Source: Paraphaeosphaeria minitans
Lineage: Eukaryota; Ascomycota; Dothideomycetes; Pleosporales; Didymosphaeriaceae
Direction of reading: 5' to 3'
Assembly: GCA_015832175.1 (NCBI GenBank)
Contig: WJXW01000001.1
Location: 2,294,001 to 2,358,000, forward strand
DNA length: 64,000 nt
This document shows, piece by piece, positions 31,750 through 42,420 of this stretch. The position numbers and the translations under genes are program-made. The number at the start of each line of letters is the position of its first letter. Position 1 is the stretch's first letter. The notes under the pieces were generated by a model. It was given only the letters and a program-made list of their open reading frames with translations. It ran no database searches and was not told the DNA's origin.

Positions 31750-34200
31750 TTTGCACTCCTCACACGCACATGGCATGTCTTGCGAAAGTTTTTGGACGGC
31801 GGCGGAGGAGGGGTTCATGTACCTAAATGGTCGTCGCTCGTTTTCGACCCCACGCTATAATAGGTACTTCTGGTTGTGGTCAGGTCGGACGAGACTCGCT
31901 CACACATTGGACACTCCAGGTCTCGTGTGATCTGCAGCTCTCTAGCATCCACGCGAAACGACCGCACGATTGGTTTTGGACCCACAGGCACAGGAGCAGC
32001 CATCCAAAGGATGCTTTAGATACCGTACCTGGATCTTCCGAAAAGTCGATCCCGCAACACTTTTGCTACCTAGTTGGGCTCGCTTCCTGCATCTCACTAC
32101 CATACCGGTAGGTATGTGGAGCCAGGTTCGTAGTACCTACGGTATCCGTTGGAATCTGCGAAATTCCCACACGCGCGCCTCGCCGGAAAACGGTGCGACT
32201 TTGTACGCACAAGAGCGCTCGGCCATTCCGGACATGAGCTGGCTTCTGAAGAAGGTGCCTCACATGATCTTGGAGCGCGCCGACGTTTTGCGGAGACACG
32301 CGCACATTCACCGACAGAGAAGGGTTTTAGATCTCCCGCGCACATAGGTGCTGGCTCCGGCGAATTTGGGCACGCGGGAGAGGAACGGTTGTCCGGTCGG
32401 TCGGTGTCTGTTTCTGAAAAAAATAGTCGCCCGCATTTTCTGTTCCTTCTGGATATCGTAAGTCTGGACGCTCGGGAGAGAAGGACATTCCATGGGAGCA
32501 CGGTGCTTTTGGAGAAAAGTCGCGAGCATGGCGACGGATGTAGGTAGATGGATGTAGTTGGGTCCGCGAAGGCACGTGCACATGGAACCGTGTGGTAAAT
32601 CTTTTGTATCTTCCCGCGCGCGCACATTTTCTGTCGACGATCAAAATATGGACGCTCCGGGACAGGGCATGGCAGAAGATTCCGGCGGTTTTTTTTGGGA
32701 GAAAGAATCATCCAGATGGGTCTTTTTTGCATTGATCTTCGAAACGGGACAAGCGGTGGATTTTTATTTTTTTTTCTAATCTTCTTTTCGTGCTCTTCCA
32801 GAGATTATATTAGAAGATTTCGATTTTCGAGAGGTGTGGGATGAGCCCATGTGATACTTCCGCGCGTTGTTTAAACGATTTGCTCGTGTCTTGCAAGGGA
32901 TAGGTACGAGCGAGAACAGTAGTCGATTTGAGTCTTGTCCGGATCTACCGCGCGCATATGATTCCATATTTTGGGAGTTTCAGACGGTCCAACGGGAGAC
33001 ATGTGATCAGAGCAATAATGTTTCGAGCATGCGTGAGCAGGAAAGAATTTCGGTGAAAGAAAGCACCTGGCGGAAGACCTGTAGACCTCCGGGTCTCCCG
33101 CGCACATGCTCATTAGTCCAGTAGATAGCACCGAAGCAGCGCACTCACATCAGGATGGTGTCAGGTAGGTAATTTTTGAACTTCCCGCGCGCTCATCGAG
33201 GTGTAGCGGGTCGGACAGGGCCGGAGCCACACATTCAATCGCCGCGATGATAATCCTGGACCAGTCGCTCGCATGGCCATTGCAAATGTCTGGTTTCAGA
33301 AACGGCATGCTCGCACGCATCGCAGTCGCTCGAAAAACTTATAAATCTGGCGCGTACATGGCTTTTTTGCTTGGGGGGGGGTGTCTTGAAAACAGGTACG
33401 GAAGTGATTCAGAGTCGTGTTGAATATGGATTTGATTCGCACTGGAAGGGAATACGGCGAGATAATACGAGCTCGCGAGGCCTTGTGGGCGGAGATTTTT
33501 GTATATCCTGCGTGCACACCGCGTTCCCAAATAACCGTCTTCAGACGGTGCCGAATCAGCACATTCATCCTATCCAGAATTCTGCACATGCAGGATCAGG
33601 AGTATGAGGTGAGAAAAAGCATGCTCACACAAATCTTTGTAGGTTTAGGTGTTGGATCTCCCTCGCCCATGGTTAGGGAACGTCATGATTTCTGACCGAA
33701 TTGGAACCGTTCACGATTACTTGCACAATGCACTTTCAGTTCTGGATAGAGCGCCACCTGGTGGCTGAACTTTCTGGACGAGCACGCGCGCAGTATAATG
33801 CTTGGACTGCCCTTTGTAGATATCTTGGAAACGGCACATCAAATTCGGTCAACCAATTTTTGAGTCTCATTGGAGAAGAGGAAGCGTGGGAGAAAGTACG
33901 GACAGAGCACACTCACTTGACGGAAGGCTTATGCAGTGGCCACACGGTATTGAGGTGGTGTGGCCTCTGGACAGCGCCGAAGCGGAACACAATTCATCCC
34001 GCATGTACTCATAGAAGTGCGTGAATACGAAGTTGCTCTGGGGAATAACAGGGTGGACTGTAGATTTATGGTACAAGTACGCACAGGCTTGCCGACAGTG
34101 TGTTTTGGAAGGCTCCACATGCAACACATGGGTCCATACGATTTTTTTGAACGTGGAGGGGTGATCTCTCCAGAGAAGGTAGCATGAGGCACACTCATCC
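31750..34200. repeat. Degenerate quasi-repeats with a CCCGCGCGCACAT-type word
   Basis: The word tctcccgcgcacat occurs exactly at 32332-32345 and 33094-33107. Close variants appear near 32615 (cttcccgcgcgcgcacat), 32950 (taccgcgcgcatat), 33183 (cttcccgcgcgctcat) and 33350 (tggcgcgtacat). Around 32430 and 32620 the word is followed by a second shared stretch (attttctgt … tggacgctc). Spacing varies from about 90 to 330 bases, so this is not a simple tandem array. Function is unknown. Confidence 0.5.
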
Positions 34201-35335
34201 TCGCATCTTCGAGACATGAAGTATCTTAAATCCTCGCAAGGATGCTCTTGGCGCGCTGATCAGTAGGTATTGGCTCCAGGTCTACGCCCGGGAATACCTC
34301 CGTAAGCACGGCTACTCCGTCCCTTGGCCTGGCGTAGAAGCTAAGGCATTAAAGATGCAGGCAGCTAATTTTATTGTTGTGTGTTTTTTTAAAGCATCGT
34401 GACCGACAACTGCAAATAATGGCCATAACTCGTGGATAGGCTAGGAATTGTGTCAAATAGTTTACACTCGCATGCTGATCTCTACCTAATCCTTCGCTAA
34501 GGCTCAGGTGCGGCCATCAATGCATTCGAAACATGACTGTTCCGTTTCGTACCTAGGATGATCTCATTCTCTGGGGTTGGAAACTCTCTTGCCTTGTACT
34601 GATCCTAGTTAGAACTGGTGTCGTTCCAGCCAAGAACGTATTGAGCTGATCATATTCGCAAACGTTTCGGACAAGGTTGGTTTGAACTAGAATGGGGCGT
34701 AATCCTTTAGTGCGATTTGGTGTCTCACGCCAAGAGGAAGATGATCAGAGAGATCTACTTCCAAGACTCCTATTCCACACGGTGGGGTCTGAAACAGGAC
34801 GACCTTGAGTCTCAGATGGAAGGCTACTTGGTGATGATGCTACCACTGGAAGAACTTTCATCTATCGTGTTGCTAGCATTTCTGCAATGTCGCAGGTACT
34901 ATTCTCGGTCGTTCTATATAGCAATTTCTTCATTACGAAAAATGCAATACCCGGGACGAGGGCGATATCCAACGAACATTCAGACATGTCAGTCGCAGAG
35001 GTAGTCAGACATTCTGAGCAGCTTACGTAGACTTTCTGCGCCCCGGATCCCATTTAACATAATAATTACTTTGTCCCTGCTATCTGGGCTAGCTTTAGCA
35101 AGGATCGGGTGGCCCGCGCCTAGGTAGCCTACAACACATGACCACCCAAGACTTACCTGAGTGTCAACTTCCGGCTCACCAACGAATTTTTGTTGTCTCT
35201 CCATTCGATGAGAGCTTTTACGTAGTCATACTACCTGTGTAGTATTGGGGCACAGCCCGCCTCGTAAATCGAGATGCAAAACCAAATAGGTTAGAAAGAA
35301 TATTCTGTGTGAGAAAGCTGTACGACCAAGGAGAT

Positions 35336-35343
35336 TATAAAAG
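35336..35343 (+). promoter_or_regulatory. TATA box of the small secreted protein gene
   Basis: tataaaag, 142 bases before the ATG at 35485 and followed by a CT-rich leader. The position is plausible for a strongly regulated fungal gene. Confidence 0.5.
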
Positions 35344-35484
35344 AAGTATCTGTCTCCTCTACTTTCCAGCCCATATCCTCACAGCTACACACCTTACTCA
35401 AGGCCCCTTTTTTCAAAAGTCCAACCATCTCAAGCCTCTCACTGCATTACTCTTCCTTGCCCAACCCAACGAACCACTGACACC

Positions 35485-36118
35485 ATGAAGTACGCTTGTG
35501 CTGTTACTATTGCGGTGGCAAGCCTATTCTACTCTGCCAATGCCAACTTTGACCTCTACCGCGTCGGCCTCGGCGGGACTGGGGTCAGCGGAAACGGCGA
35601 GGGGTGGCAGGCGTACGAGGCCGAAGCCAACTGTGACAACAAGCTTGACTGGTACTGGGTTGACAGCGATGATGTGAGCGGCGGCAAATACGGGGTCCGC
35701 TGCGAAGGAGATGGCTGTGGACGCAGCCAGGACGATGATGACAAGTCCCTCGACGTCATTGAGATGAACTTCAACAGCGATGAGCACCACTGGAGTACGT
35801 ACCATCATCGAGGCTGATTAGGATGAAATGCTGATGTTCTGCGTACAGCTTACTACAAGGAGCGCGACGGTGCCTTGGTTGATCTCTCTGACAACCAAGT
35901 TGGCCGATGCGTGAGTAGCACCTCTTAGGCAAAGCGCTTTTGAAACCACACTGACTGTGCTGCAGTACCCCTTCCCAAGCCCAAACCTGAATTGTGGTCT
36001 TACTGTCGGTCGCGTTGACGGCTACCGCAAGATTCGTTGCGAGATCGATGTGACAGCCGACGATATCAACGGCGGAAGGCCCAGCAAGCGCCGCGCGGCT
36101 CGTGATTTCACTGCTTAG
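35485..36118 (+). CDS. Small secreted cysteine-containing protein (effector-like)
   Basis: Three exons (35485-35794, 35849-35910, 35966-36118) give 174 residues. Residues 1-21 (MKYACAVTIAVASLFYSANA) form a clear signal peptide. The mature part has six cysteines, a Gly-rich start, an acidic middle (a run of Asp near DDDDKSLDV) and a basic tail with a dibasic KRR site eight residues before the stop. No known enzyme motif is seen and I do not recognise a family. Small size, signal peptide, even cysteine number, and a gene-sparse setting (4.7 kb empty to the left, 1 kb to the right) are typical of fungal secreted effectors, but this is inference. Both introns are GT-AG. Confidence 0.75.
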
Positions 36119-37091
36119 AGAAACAGGGTAGGTATCTGAGTAACACAAAGAGCATCCCATGCGATCTATCTGGTCACTTCTTTCCCACCTGCAGCGTTGT
36201 CAGAGAGATATTATAGTGGGGGAGCAGGTGCTGGAAAGGAACACTCGTTCAACATGGTGGGAGCTGGGGTTTATACATCAACACTCAACTAGAATCATAG
36301 GCTATGTCGGTAGCCATCACCATCTCAACCGATCAAGACTTAGCCATATTGCCGTGTTCTGAGATGCCGTAATGCTCATGCACGTCCCGTCGCAGAAGGG
36401 CCATTAGTGTCGTCCCCTAATTCTCTGTAAAGTAGAAACCTGCAGCATGGAAGCTACGACAGCTTTCGAGGTCAGAAGTTCGCCCCAAGTCCAGGATCTA
36501 TCTGTGCATGCTAGGTGACTCACGCTGCGGCTGCGTACTATACTCATCGGAAAAAGTCGGGACAGTCGTATACAGAAGACATCTAATCGCGTGAGCAAGC
36601 CAGCCACATGACGTATTAGCGGAACAGTGGCTTTCAAACTACGAAATCATGGATGCTCAGCATCGGAGCCTTCAGGCGCTTTCTTGCAGGAAATCGAACG
36701 TGTCTCGGGCAAAGAAGGGGAAAGAATCGCACCATCATTCGAATGATGTGACTAAACTCCGTCATTCATGTATATTGCCTGAACCTTATAGCGACAGTGC
36801 TGTCCACCAAGCAAATGAGGAAAGGAACCTTCTAAGTTGGACATCAAGCTATGACCTTTGGTTGCTCTACGTTTTCGTACACAGACCCACAAACACCTGC
36901 GAGATCACTCACGTTGTCACCGTAAAAAAAAGGTGTATGCACCTCAAGAACAAGTGGATCAAGGTCTATCTAACAAATAAACAACATCAATCGGTCGTGT
37001 AGCAGAACGCCCAAAACCCGTGTCGAACATGCATCGACCATGACTAAACCATGAACGTAGTCAAAACTCCCCCATCGATGAAGCAAATGGA
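36119..37091. other. Gene-free stretch
   Basis: 3' side of the secreted-protein gene and downstream side of the ubiquitin-like locus. No gene is recognised. Confidence 0.4.
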
Positions 37092-37322
37092 CTAGCAGCC
37101 CCGCAATCTGAGCACTAGATGAAACGTACTTTCCTCGGGAATACCGTAGTCTTCAAGGGAGCGTTCATCTTCCAGCTGCTTTCCCGCCCAGATGAGTCGC
37201 TGTTGTTCCAGCGGGATGCCCTCTCTCATCTCAACATCAAGCTTGACCTCAGCGATGAGACTATAAGGATGAACGCAGACCGTGATCGTCCTTCTATCGA
37301 TGAGCTTGACGAATATCTGCAT
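37092..37322 (-). CDS. Divergent ubiquitin-like segment, ending Arg-Gly-Cys
   Basis: From the Met at 37322 this reads exactly 76 residues beginning MQIFVKL and ending LRLRGC-stop. By hand about 45 of 76 positions match the window's own ubiquitin unit. Kept are Lys6, Lys27, Lys48 and Ile44, His68 and Val70 of the binding patch. Changed are Lys11Arg, Lys29Asp, Lys33Arg, Lys63Glu and, most notably, Gly76Cys, so it cannot be conjugated like ubiquitin. The frame is open 20 codons further upstream to 37382, and beyond that, after a three-codon gap and one stop, it is the same frame as the next segment. It may be a separate small gene, a domain reached by readthrough, or part of a decayed fusion gene. 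Confidence 0.6.
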   Translation of the reverse strand: MQIFVKLIDRRTITVCVHPYSLIAEVKLDVEMREGIPLEQQRLIWAGKQLEDERSLEDYGIPEESTFHLVLRLRGC

Positions 37323-37391
37323 TGTTCCCGTCCGATCCCTGAACGATGTTAGCCTAATGTTTGGACACTCTGGTATAGTCATTTCTTGAAG

Positions 37392-37640
37392 TCAACAGCC
37401 TCGAATGACTGGATCGAGCCATGCAGTGGATCCGTGCTGGATGTCCAGATCCTCGAGCGTGCTATTGTCCGGCTGCTGTCTGCCACTGTATATGAGACGT
37501 TGTAGAAATGAGAGAATGCCTTCCCGCTTTTCGACCATCATCTTGATGTCGTGCATTATTTTTTCCTGACTATCTTCAAACTTGCGGGCATTTGCAATGT
37601 TGAGGTACCGGATCAGGATTGCCATATCCTTGGCGACAGG
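37392..37640 (-). CDS. Second, more divergent ubiquitin-like segment ending Arg-Gly-Cys
   Basis: From the Met at 37625 this reads 77 residues to TGA at 37392-37394. Ubiquitin resemblance is clear in the second half: EKREGI, QRLIYSGRQ, STLEDLDIQHGST, VIRGC. The N-terminal half (MAILIRYL…) keeps the beta-strand spacing of ubiquitin but few residues. It too ends Gly-Cys instead of Gly-Gly. Its frame continues upstream through five codons to the TAG that ends the WHA-domain gene, and downstream through the TGA into the other ubiquitin-like segment. Whether it is translated is unknown. Confidence 0.5.
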   Translation of the reverse strand, partial: PVAKDMAILIRYLNIANARKFEDSQEKIMHDIKMMVEKREGILSFLQRLIYSGRQQPDNSTLEDLDIQHGSTAWLDPVIRGC

Positions 37641-38589
37641 CTAAAGAATGGGGAGGACTGGGGCCACATACAATGGGTTGGACACGAGTGGCTCCTTGGC
37701 AAAGAATGACTTGTAAAGTGCCGTCATGCGGGTAAGACGCTTCTGACGATTGTTTGAATCCCTGTCGCTTGCACCCTTTGGATTGTGGCGGAGCTTAACC
37801 CCCAGAGCGGACTGGAGCTGTGCATAGAACTCCGTATCGAGCACAGCGGCATGCCAGAGATGGTCCACTATTTAGTGTCAGCGAGTCAAAAGAAGATAGC
37901 TTTTGGATACGAATGCTTTTGCATTGTTTTGGTCTGCAAGAGAAGTCGGCGGCGGTGCCTAGTAGGTGAAGCAAGCATATGTGGACGTACTGATTGGGGT
38001 CGGGCTGATCTTCGTAGCGTCGATATCAACGGCCCAAGTCTTGATTGCGATAAGACGGCGGAACTCTTCAATTGCTTTCGCGGCAGAGACACCATGTTTG
38101 CGCGGACAGTCGTTCGCCTTGTCCCGCAAAGCATCGTGGAAGGCTTCGCTAAAGATAAAGACTATGGCGTCACGAGACAGCATGTCCTTGTAGGCCGGAT
38201 GTGCACCGGGGATGCCATTGTCTGCTTGGGTTTAGTTGAATGTGAAAGGGAAGCTGTCGCATCTTTTTACCTGCTATGGGCGCTGTGTTGTTGCTCCACT
38301 CTTCCTCTATAGTTTCCTGGGGGTCGTACAAGGCCTCAACGTCAATGTCTCCCTCGGACTCGTACGAGGCCTCAGGGTCGATTTCCTTAGGAGCGGAGGC
38401 CTTCGGTGGGAGCTTCTTCGGGGTGGACTTCTTAGGCGGACGACCACGCGGGCGTTTCGCCACGGGTGCAGCGTCAACAGCGTTCTCCTTTACCGCGGCG
38501 ACCCTAGACATGGGACGAGGTGTACGAGGAGAACCAGGCTCTGCTGAGACGCCCAGGTCGGCTTGCAGGGCTTTGCGTTTGGGTGGCAT
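37641..38589 (-). CDS. AT-hook plus WHA-motif protein
   Basis: Three exons (38271-38589, 37991-38221, 37641-37867) give 258 residues. The N-terminal half is basic and disordered, with an AT-hook-like KRPRGRPPKK at residues 45-54, which suggests DNA binding in the nucleus, and an acidic patch after it. The C-terminal part reads EEFRRLIAIKTWAVDIDATK, then MDHLWHAAVLDTEFY and LRHNPKGASDRD. This pattern (a W…D helix, WHA…LDT..Y, H.P.GA.DR) is shared by fungal proteins of unknown function and recalls the WHA motif of GRDP/DUF1399 proteins; that link is from memory. The frame ends at TAG 37641, but the very same frame then reads on into two ubiquitin-like segments. Confidence 0.68.
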
Positions 38590-39311
38590 GTTTGTTGTAC
38601 CGATGCTGAGCTAAGTTGAAAGAGCCCGAGGGAGTGCGACACTGACGAGTGCAGTGAATGGAGCTGGTGGTTGTTGAAGTGAGGGTTTATGAGGATGGAG
38701 GCGACGGTGCTTGTGCTGTCGAGTGGTCGGTGACGCGCACCGGTGCGTAAGAATGTAGATGGACTAGACTCGCAACGTTGGCGGGATGTAAGCAGAGTTG
38801 ACGAGCGGTTTTAGGTCGAGTAAGAGCGGTCGCTGTCGATTGGTGCTTCGGGGCCGCGATTCTTTTGTACTTGCAGGGCAGGCGTGGTGCAAACAACGGC
38901 ATCCGGGAGCGTGGCCCATGCGAGGCAGCGACCGCAGTTGATCCTCACATACCTACATCTTTCAGGCAGTTTGAGTTGTCTGCTAACTGATACTAGACTA
39001 CTCTTGAAGGGGGCAGCAGGTTCACTGCTGGTTGTCATCCTGAATGCCCGAAGTGCGACCAGAATAAGGATTGAAAAACAAGCAGGTAAAGTGCAACACC
39101 GCCCGAGTAAATCCAGTTGCTCGTGCAGAAAGATGGCACACGCACCTCCACCACGCTCAAGACTTTCCAAGGATGACCTGACGAGAAAAAACCGACTTCC
39201 GTACACTCAGACGCCGCCTACCCACGCCACCCACCCTACATTGGAATTCAAAAACCCTCCCAACGCCTTTCTGTCCAACCCAAGCCTCCCATCACACCAT
39301 TGACGAGCACA
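38590..39311. other. Gene-free stretch
   Basis: Promoter of the AT-hook/WHA gene and 3' side of the next minus-strand gene. No gene is seen. Confidence 0.35.
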
Positions 39312-41004
39312 CTACGCCGCCGTCCTCCCCTTCCACCTCCTAAGCGCCCACATCCCTCCCCCAGTCGTGCAAATAACGAGACAAAGCACCGACACCACAA
39401 ACAGCGCCATACTCATATCCATCCTTTCCTCCTCCACTCTCTTCACCAACCCCTCTCCCATCCCCATAGTCAGCCCCCACCCCTCGCTCCCCACGAACCC
39501 ATCTCCCACCTTCACCGCAGACTGCTCCGGGCTGTGCTCACCATCCTGTCCACCCACCGCCCCACGCCTCTCCGGCTCAACGTCCTCCGGCCCCGGAATG
39601 AGCTTCTGAGCGCGGAGTTTACGCAGCAGTTTCGCATTCGGATTCAGCGTCTGGCCATCCCCCAGGACAATGCGCGCGATGTTCGGTGTGAGTTGGATCG
39701 GAGAGCCGCCGAGCCGGGCGGTGCCGCGGATTTCCAGGTCCTTTTTGACATCCCAGGGACTATGCTCGCCGTCCCGCTCAGGCTCGCCGGTGGTGGCGCT
39801 GTGCCCGGGAGCCTCGCTGCGCTTGTACTGGGTGTCCGCAACCCGTCCACCACCCTGCTGCGCAGCAGCGATGAGGCGCGCAGCCGCATCCGTAGCCACC
39901 GCCGCTCCTGGAGAGGATGCAGGGGACCCAAACATGCCGGCCGTTCCACCAAGCACAAACTCAGTGGGGCGGCCAGCCGGTGCCGAAGCGCTGCTCGTCA
40001 TTCCCGGCGCAGAAGCCACATGTGAACCCTGAGGCGGCGCTCCCCAGGCCGTCGGCCTCAGCCTATCGTTGCTCCGCGAGCTGCTGAGCTGGAAAGACCA
40101 GCCGCCAGGGGGTCGACGCACCGTGCTCATCGGCGGGGGGAGCGTGGCGCTGGCCGCTGCGTTCGGTACCGTCATGATCTGGCCCGCCTTCGTACTTCCA
40201 ACGGGCACCGCAATAGTCGTCGTGATCGGTGGTCCGGACAAGAGCGTCGCAGTCACGACGATGAAGCTGCTTGCCGCAGTTGGGACGGTGCTGACGATGG
40301 TTTTAGATGTGGCTGCGGAGACGGGACAGGAAGACGTGGTGGTGCTGTAGGTTGTGTAGGAGACGATAGGGACCGTCCTCGAGCCGATGGGCACGACGAC
40401 GAAACTGGATGAGCCGACGAAAATGGTGGTGGATATGGGGAGAACGGTGGAGCCGACCGTGATCTTGGACGTGATGGTCGTGACGGGGGCTGCCGAGGAA
40501 GATCTGGGTGAGCTGAAACCGGGGTACAGAGAGGGCTGGGGCGGCAAGGTATACGTCGTGGTGATGGTTGTCGAGTCACCGGAGGGCGTAGCAGTGATCG
40601 TGAGCACGGTTGGGGAACCAAAGGGCTGGCCTGCGGAAGAGCTTGCGGGCGGGGGAGGAGGAGGAGGCAGATCGTCCTCTGGGGGAGGTGCAGCTTCAAG
40701 ATAGTTCAAGAGATCACCTGCCCGAACGTAGTCGTCCAGCTCGAGAGGTACATCGTCCCTGACAGGTTTGATAACACAACGGAGGGCGTCTCCTTCCAGA
40801 CACTCGTGCGTGATCACGTGGATAGTGCGTGCGGGGTGGTCGCAATCATTGCATGCCTGGGCGTGAGGATTGTAAGGAAGCACCGGAGGTGGCTCAGCCG
40901 AAGCAGATCCTTGGGGTGGCGGCGGTAGTTCTGGCGTGCTCTGCTCTTGACCCACTGCGATACGGTTAGGTGTGGCCTACTATGGGGCGGTTGGGGAACT
41001 CACT
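39312..41004 (-). CDS. Ser/Thr/Pro-rich single-pass membrane protein
   Basis: The open frame runs from 40954 to a stop at 39312, about 547 residues, but the codon at its upstream edge is GTG. A GT-AG intron (40955-41003: gtgagt donor, ctaac branch, cgcag acceptor) would join the A at 41004 to TG, creating the start codon across the splice. The protein would then begin MGQEQST, which looks like an N-myristoylation site. The middle is rich in Ser, Thr and Pro with many ITTT-type stretches, typical of heavily O-glycosylated fungal surface proteins. One membrane helix lies near the C-terminus (ALFVVSVLCLVICTTGG), followed by a short basic tail. I do not recognise a family. If an upstream exon adds residues, the start would differ. 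Confidence 0.6.
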
Positions 41005-42420
41005 CTTCAACTGTCGAAATAAGGAGGACCTCAAGACCAGTGGAACGAAGGTGCCCAGGGTGGAAAAGAACCGGCCTTGGTTTAAAAGTAGGAGTGTCGT
41101 AAAATGACTTACTGTTGAGAGTCAGGACAGCGCAGGGAATCGATCCACTGTTTGACGGCTGCCCTGGAGTTGGTAGACACTGCTGCAGTCAGCGAGCGTT
41201 AGCCCGTTTCCTTGTGAACCATTTTGCGTCTTTGAAAATGATCAAGGTGATAATTGAGATCCTGTCACCCGCTACCGCTGTGAAAGACGAGGGGCTGTGC
41301 GTTCACGGCAGTTCAATTTATGTGAGTTTACACAGGACGAAGAGCGTTGATTACTTCCTTCTAGACCAGATTTTCAATGATCTGCACTCTAACCGAGAAC
41401 GTGTATGGTAACCTTATGCAGCTCATCGATGGTTCACGTCGATTGACGGTGTTTTAGAGGTCGGGAAAGAGTGAGCTGTCGTACTATCAAGCTTCAGAAG
41501 CGGTCAAGGCCAGGTTCGGCGGTAGACCATCATGTCAACAATCAAGTCGTCCAGTGTAACAGGAGGCGTTGCAGAGAATCGCATGCCTTTGATGCATGAT
41601 ATCTGCATGGAAGGACGGTTGCGTCAGGTCGTGCAGATATTCTTCTGCAAGATCTGACCAAAGGCCCTTGTTATACTGATCGATACGTTAGATGATACTA
41701 ATTGTACGCATTGACTGGTAGCGAACGCTGCAAGTGGTCGATGCGAGACCCTGTAAGATGGTGGGAGAATAATACGATCGTCCTACATGGAACTGACGTA
41801 ACTGCGGGAAAAGAGGGCCCGGGTGGGTATCTGTCACTCCTGTCAAAACATCAACACTACATCCTTGGGTGGAAAAAAGCCCGTCGCCCTGCTAACGTGC
41901 AGTCCGCGCCTCCCAACACCAGTCACGCAGCACTAGCAGCCCAGACAGCGCAGTTCAACAAAGCCGAAAAGATATCAATTTGATCGCCTGGTTCGTGTAT
42001 ACGTCGCAGGGCCGTGTGGCCGACACGCTGTTGATCTTCTTCTTTCTCTTTTGGGGTCATCAACATAACGGTAGGAAATTCGTAAGAACGGAAAGTGCAG
42101 TTGCAGTCTGAAAGGATATGGTCCGCCCAAAGTCATCATCGCTGAACGCTGCAGTGCCGTCGCTATGCTATCCTGATAAAGGATCCAATGAGAGGGGAGC
42201 CAATGCGAGCCGAAGATAGAATGCCGTAGTCGCTTAAGAATAGAATGATATCAAACGGGCAAGAAAACGAACGCTAGTGGATTTGTGATGATCATGTCGT
42301 GGAAAATGCAGTCGTAACAATCGTGGTATCGCTGAGCCTGAGCTCTTCAAGTCTTTGAATGTCATATCGTGATGGTATCGTCGCACAAACTTCAGATGTC
42401 CCGTACTTTTGGCCGTCTGT
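41005..42420. other. Gene-free stretch
   Basis: No gene can be supported on either strand over about 1.4 kb. Confidence 0.4.

Larger units (their letters stand above)
30756..35484. other. 4.7-kb gene-poor region
   Basis: No frame here has recognisable content on either strand. The region is not AT-rich and keeps many CG steps, unlike RIP-mutated DNA. Between about 31.7 and 34.2 kb it carries the degenerate repeated words described separately. The last 150 bases form the promoter and leader of the small secreted protein. Confidence 0.5.

Noticed and set aside
37564..37676. Intron (gtatgt … gatag) that would remove the TAG between the WHA gene and the first ubiquitin-like segment
   Set aside because: It keeps phase but would delete the whole N-terminal half of the ubiquitin-like fold, so it does not explain the locus well.
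39300..40025. 241-codon plus-strand frame opposite the Ser/Thr/Pro-rich membrane protein
   Set aside because: Low-complexity Arg/His/Pro translation typical of antisense to Ser/Thr-rich coding DNA.
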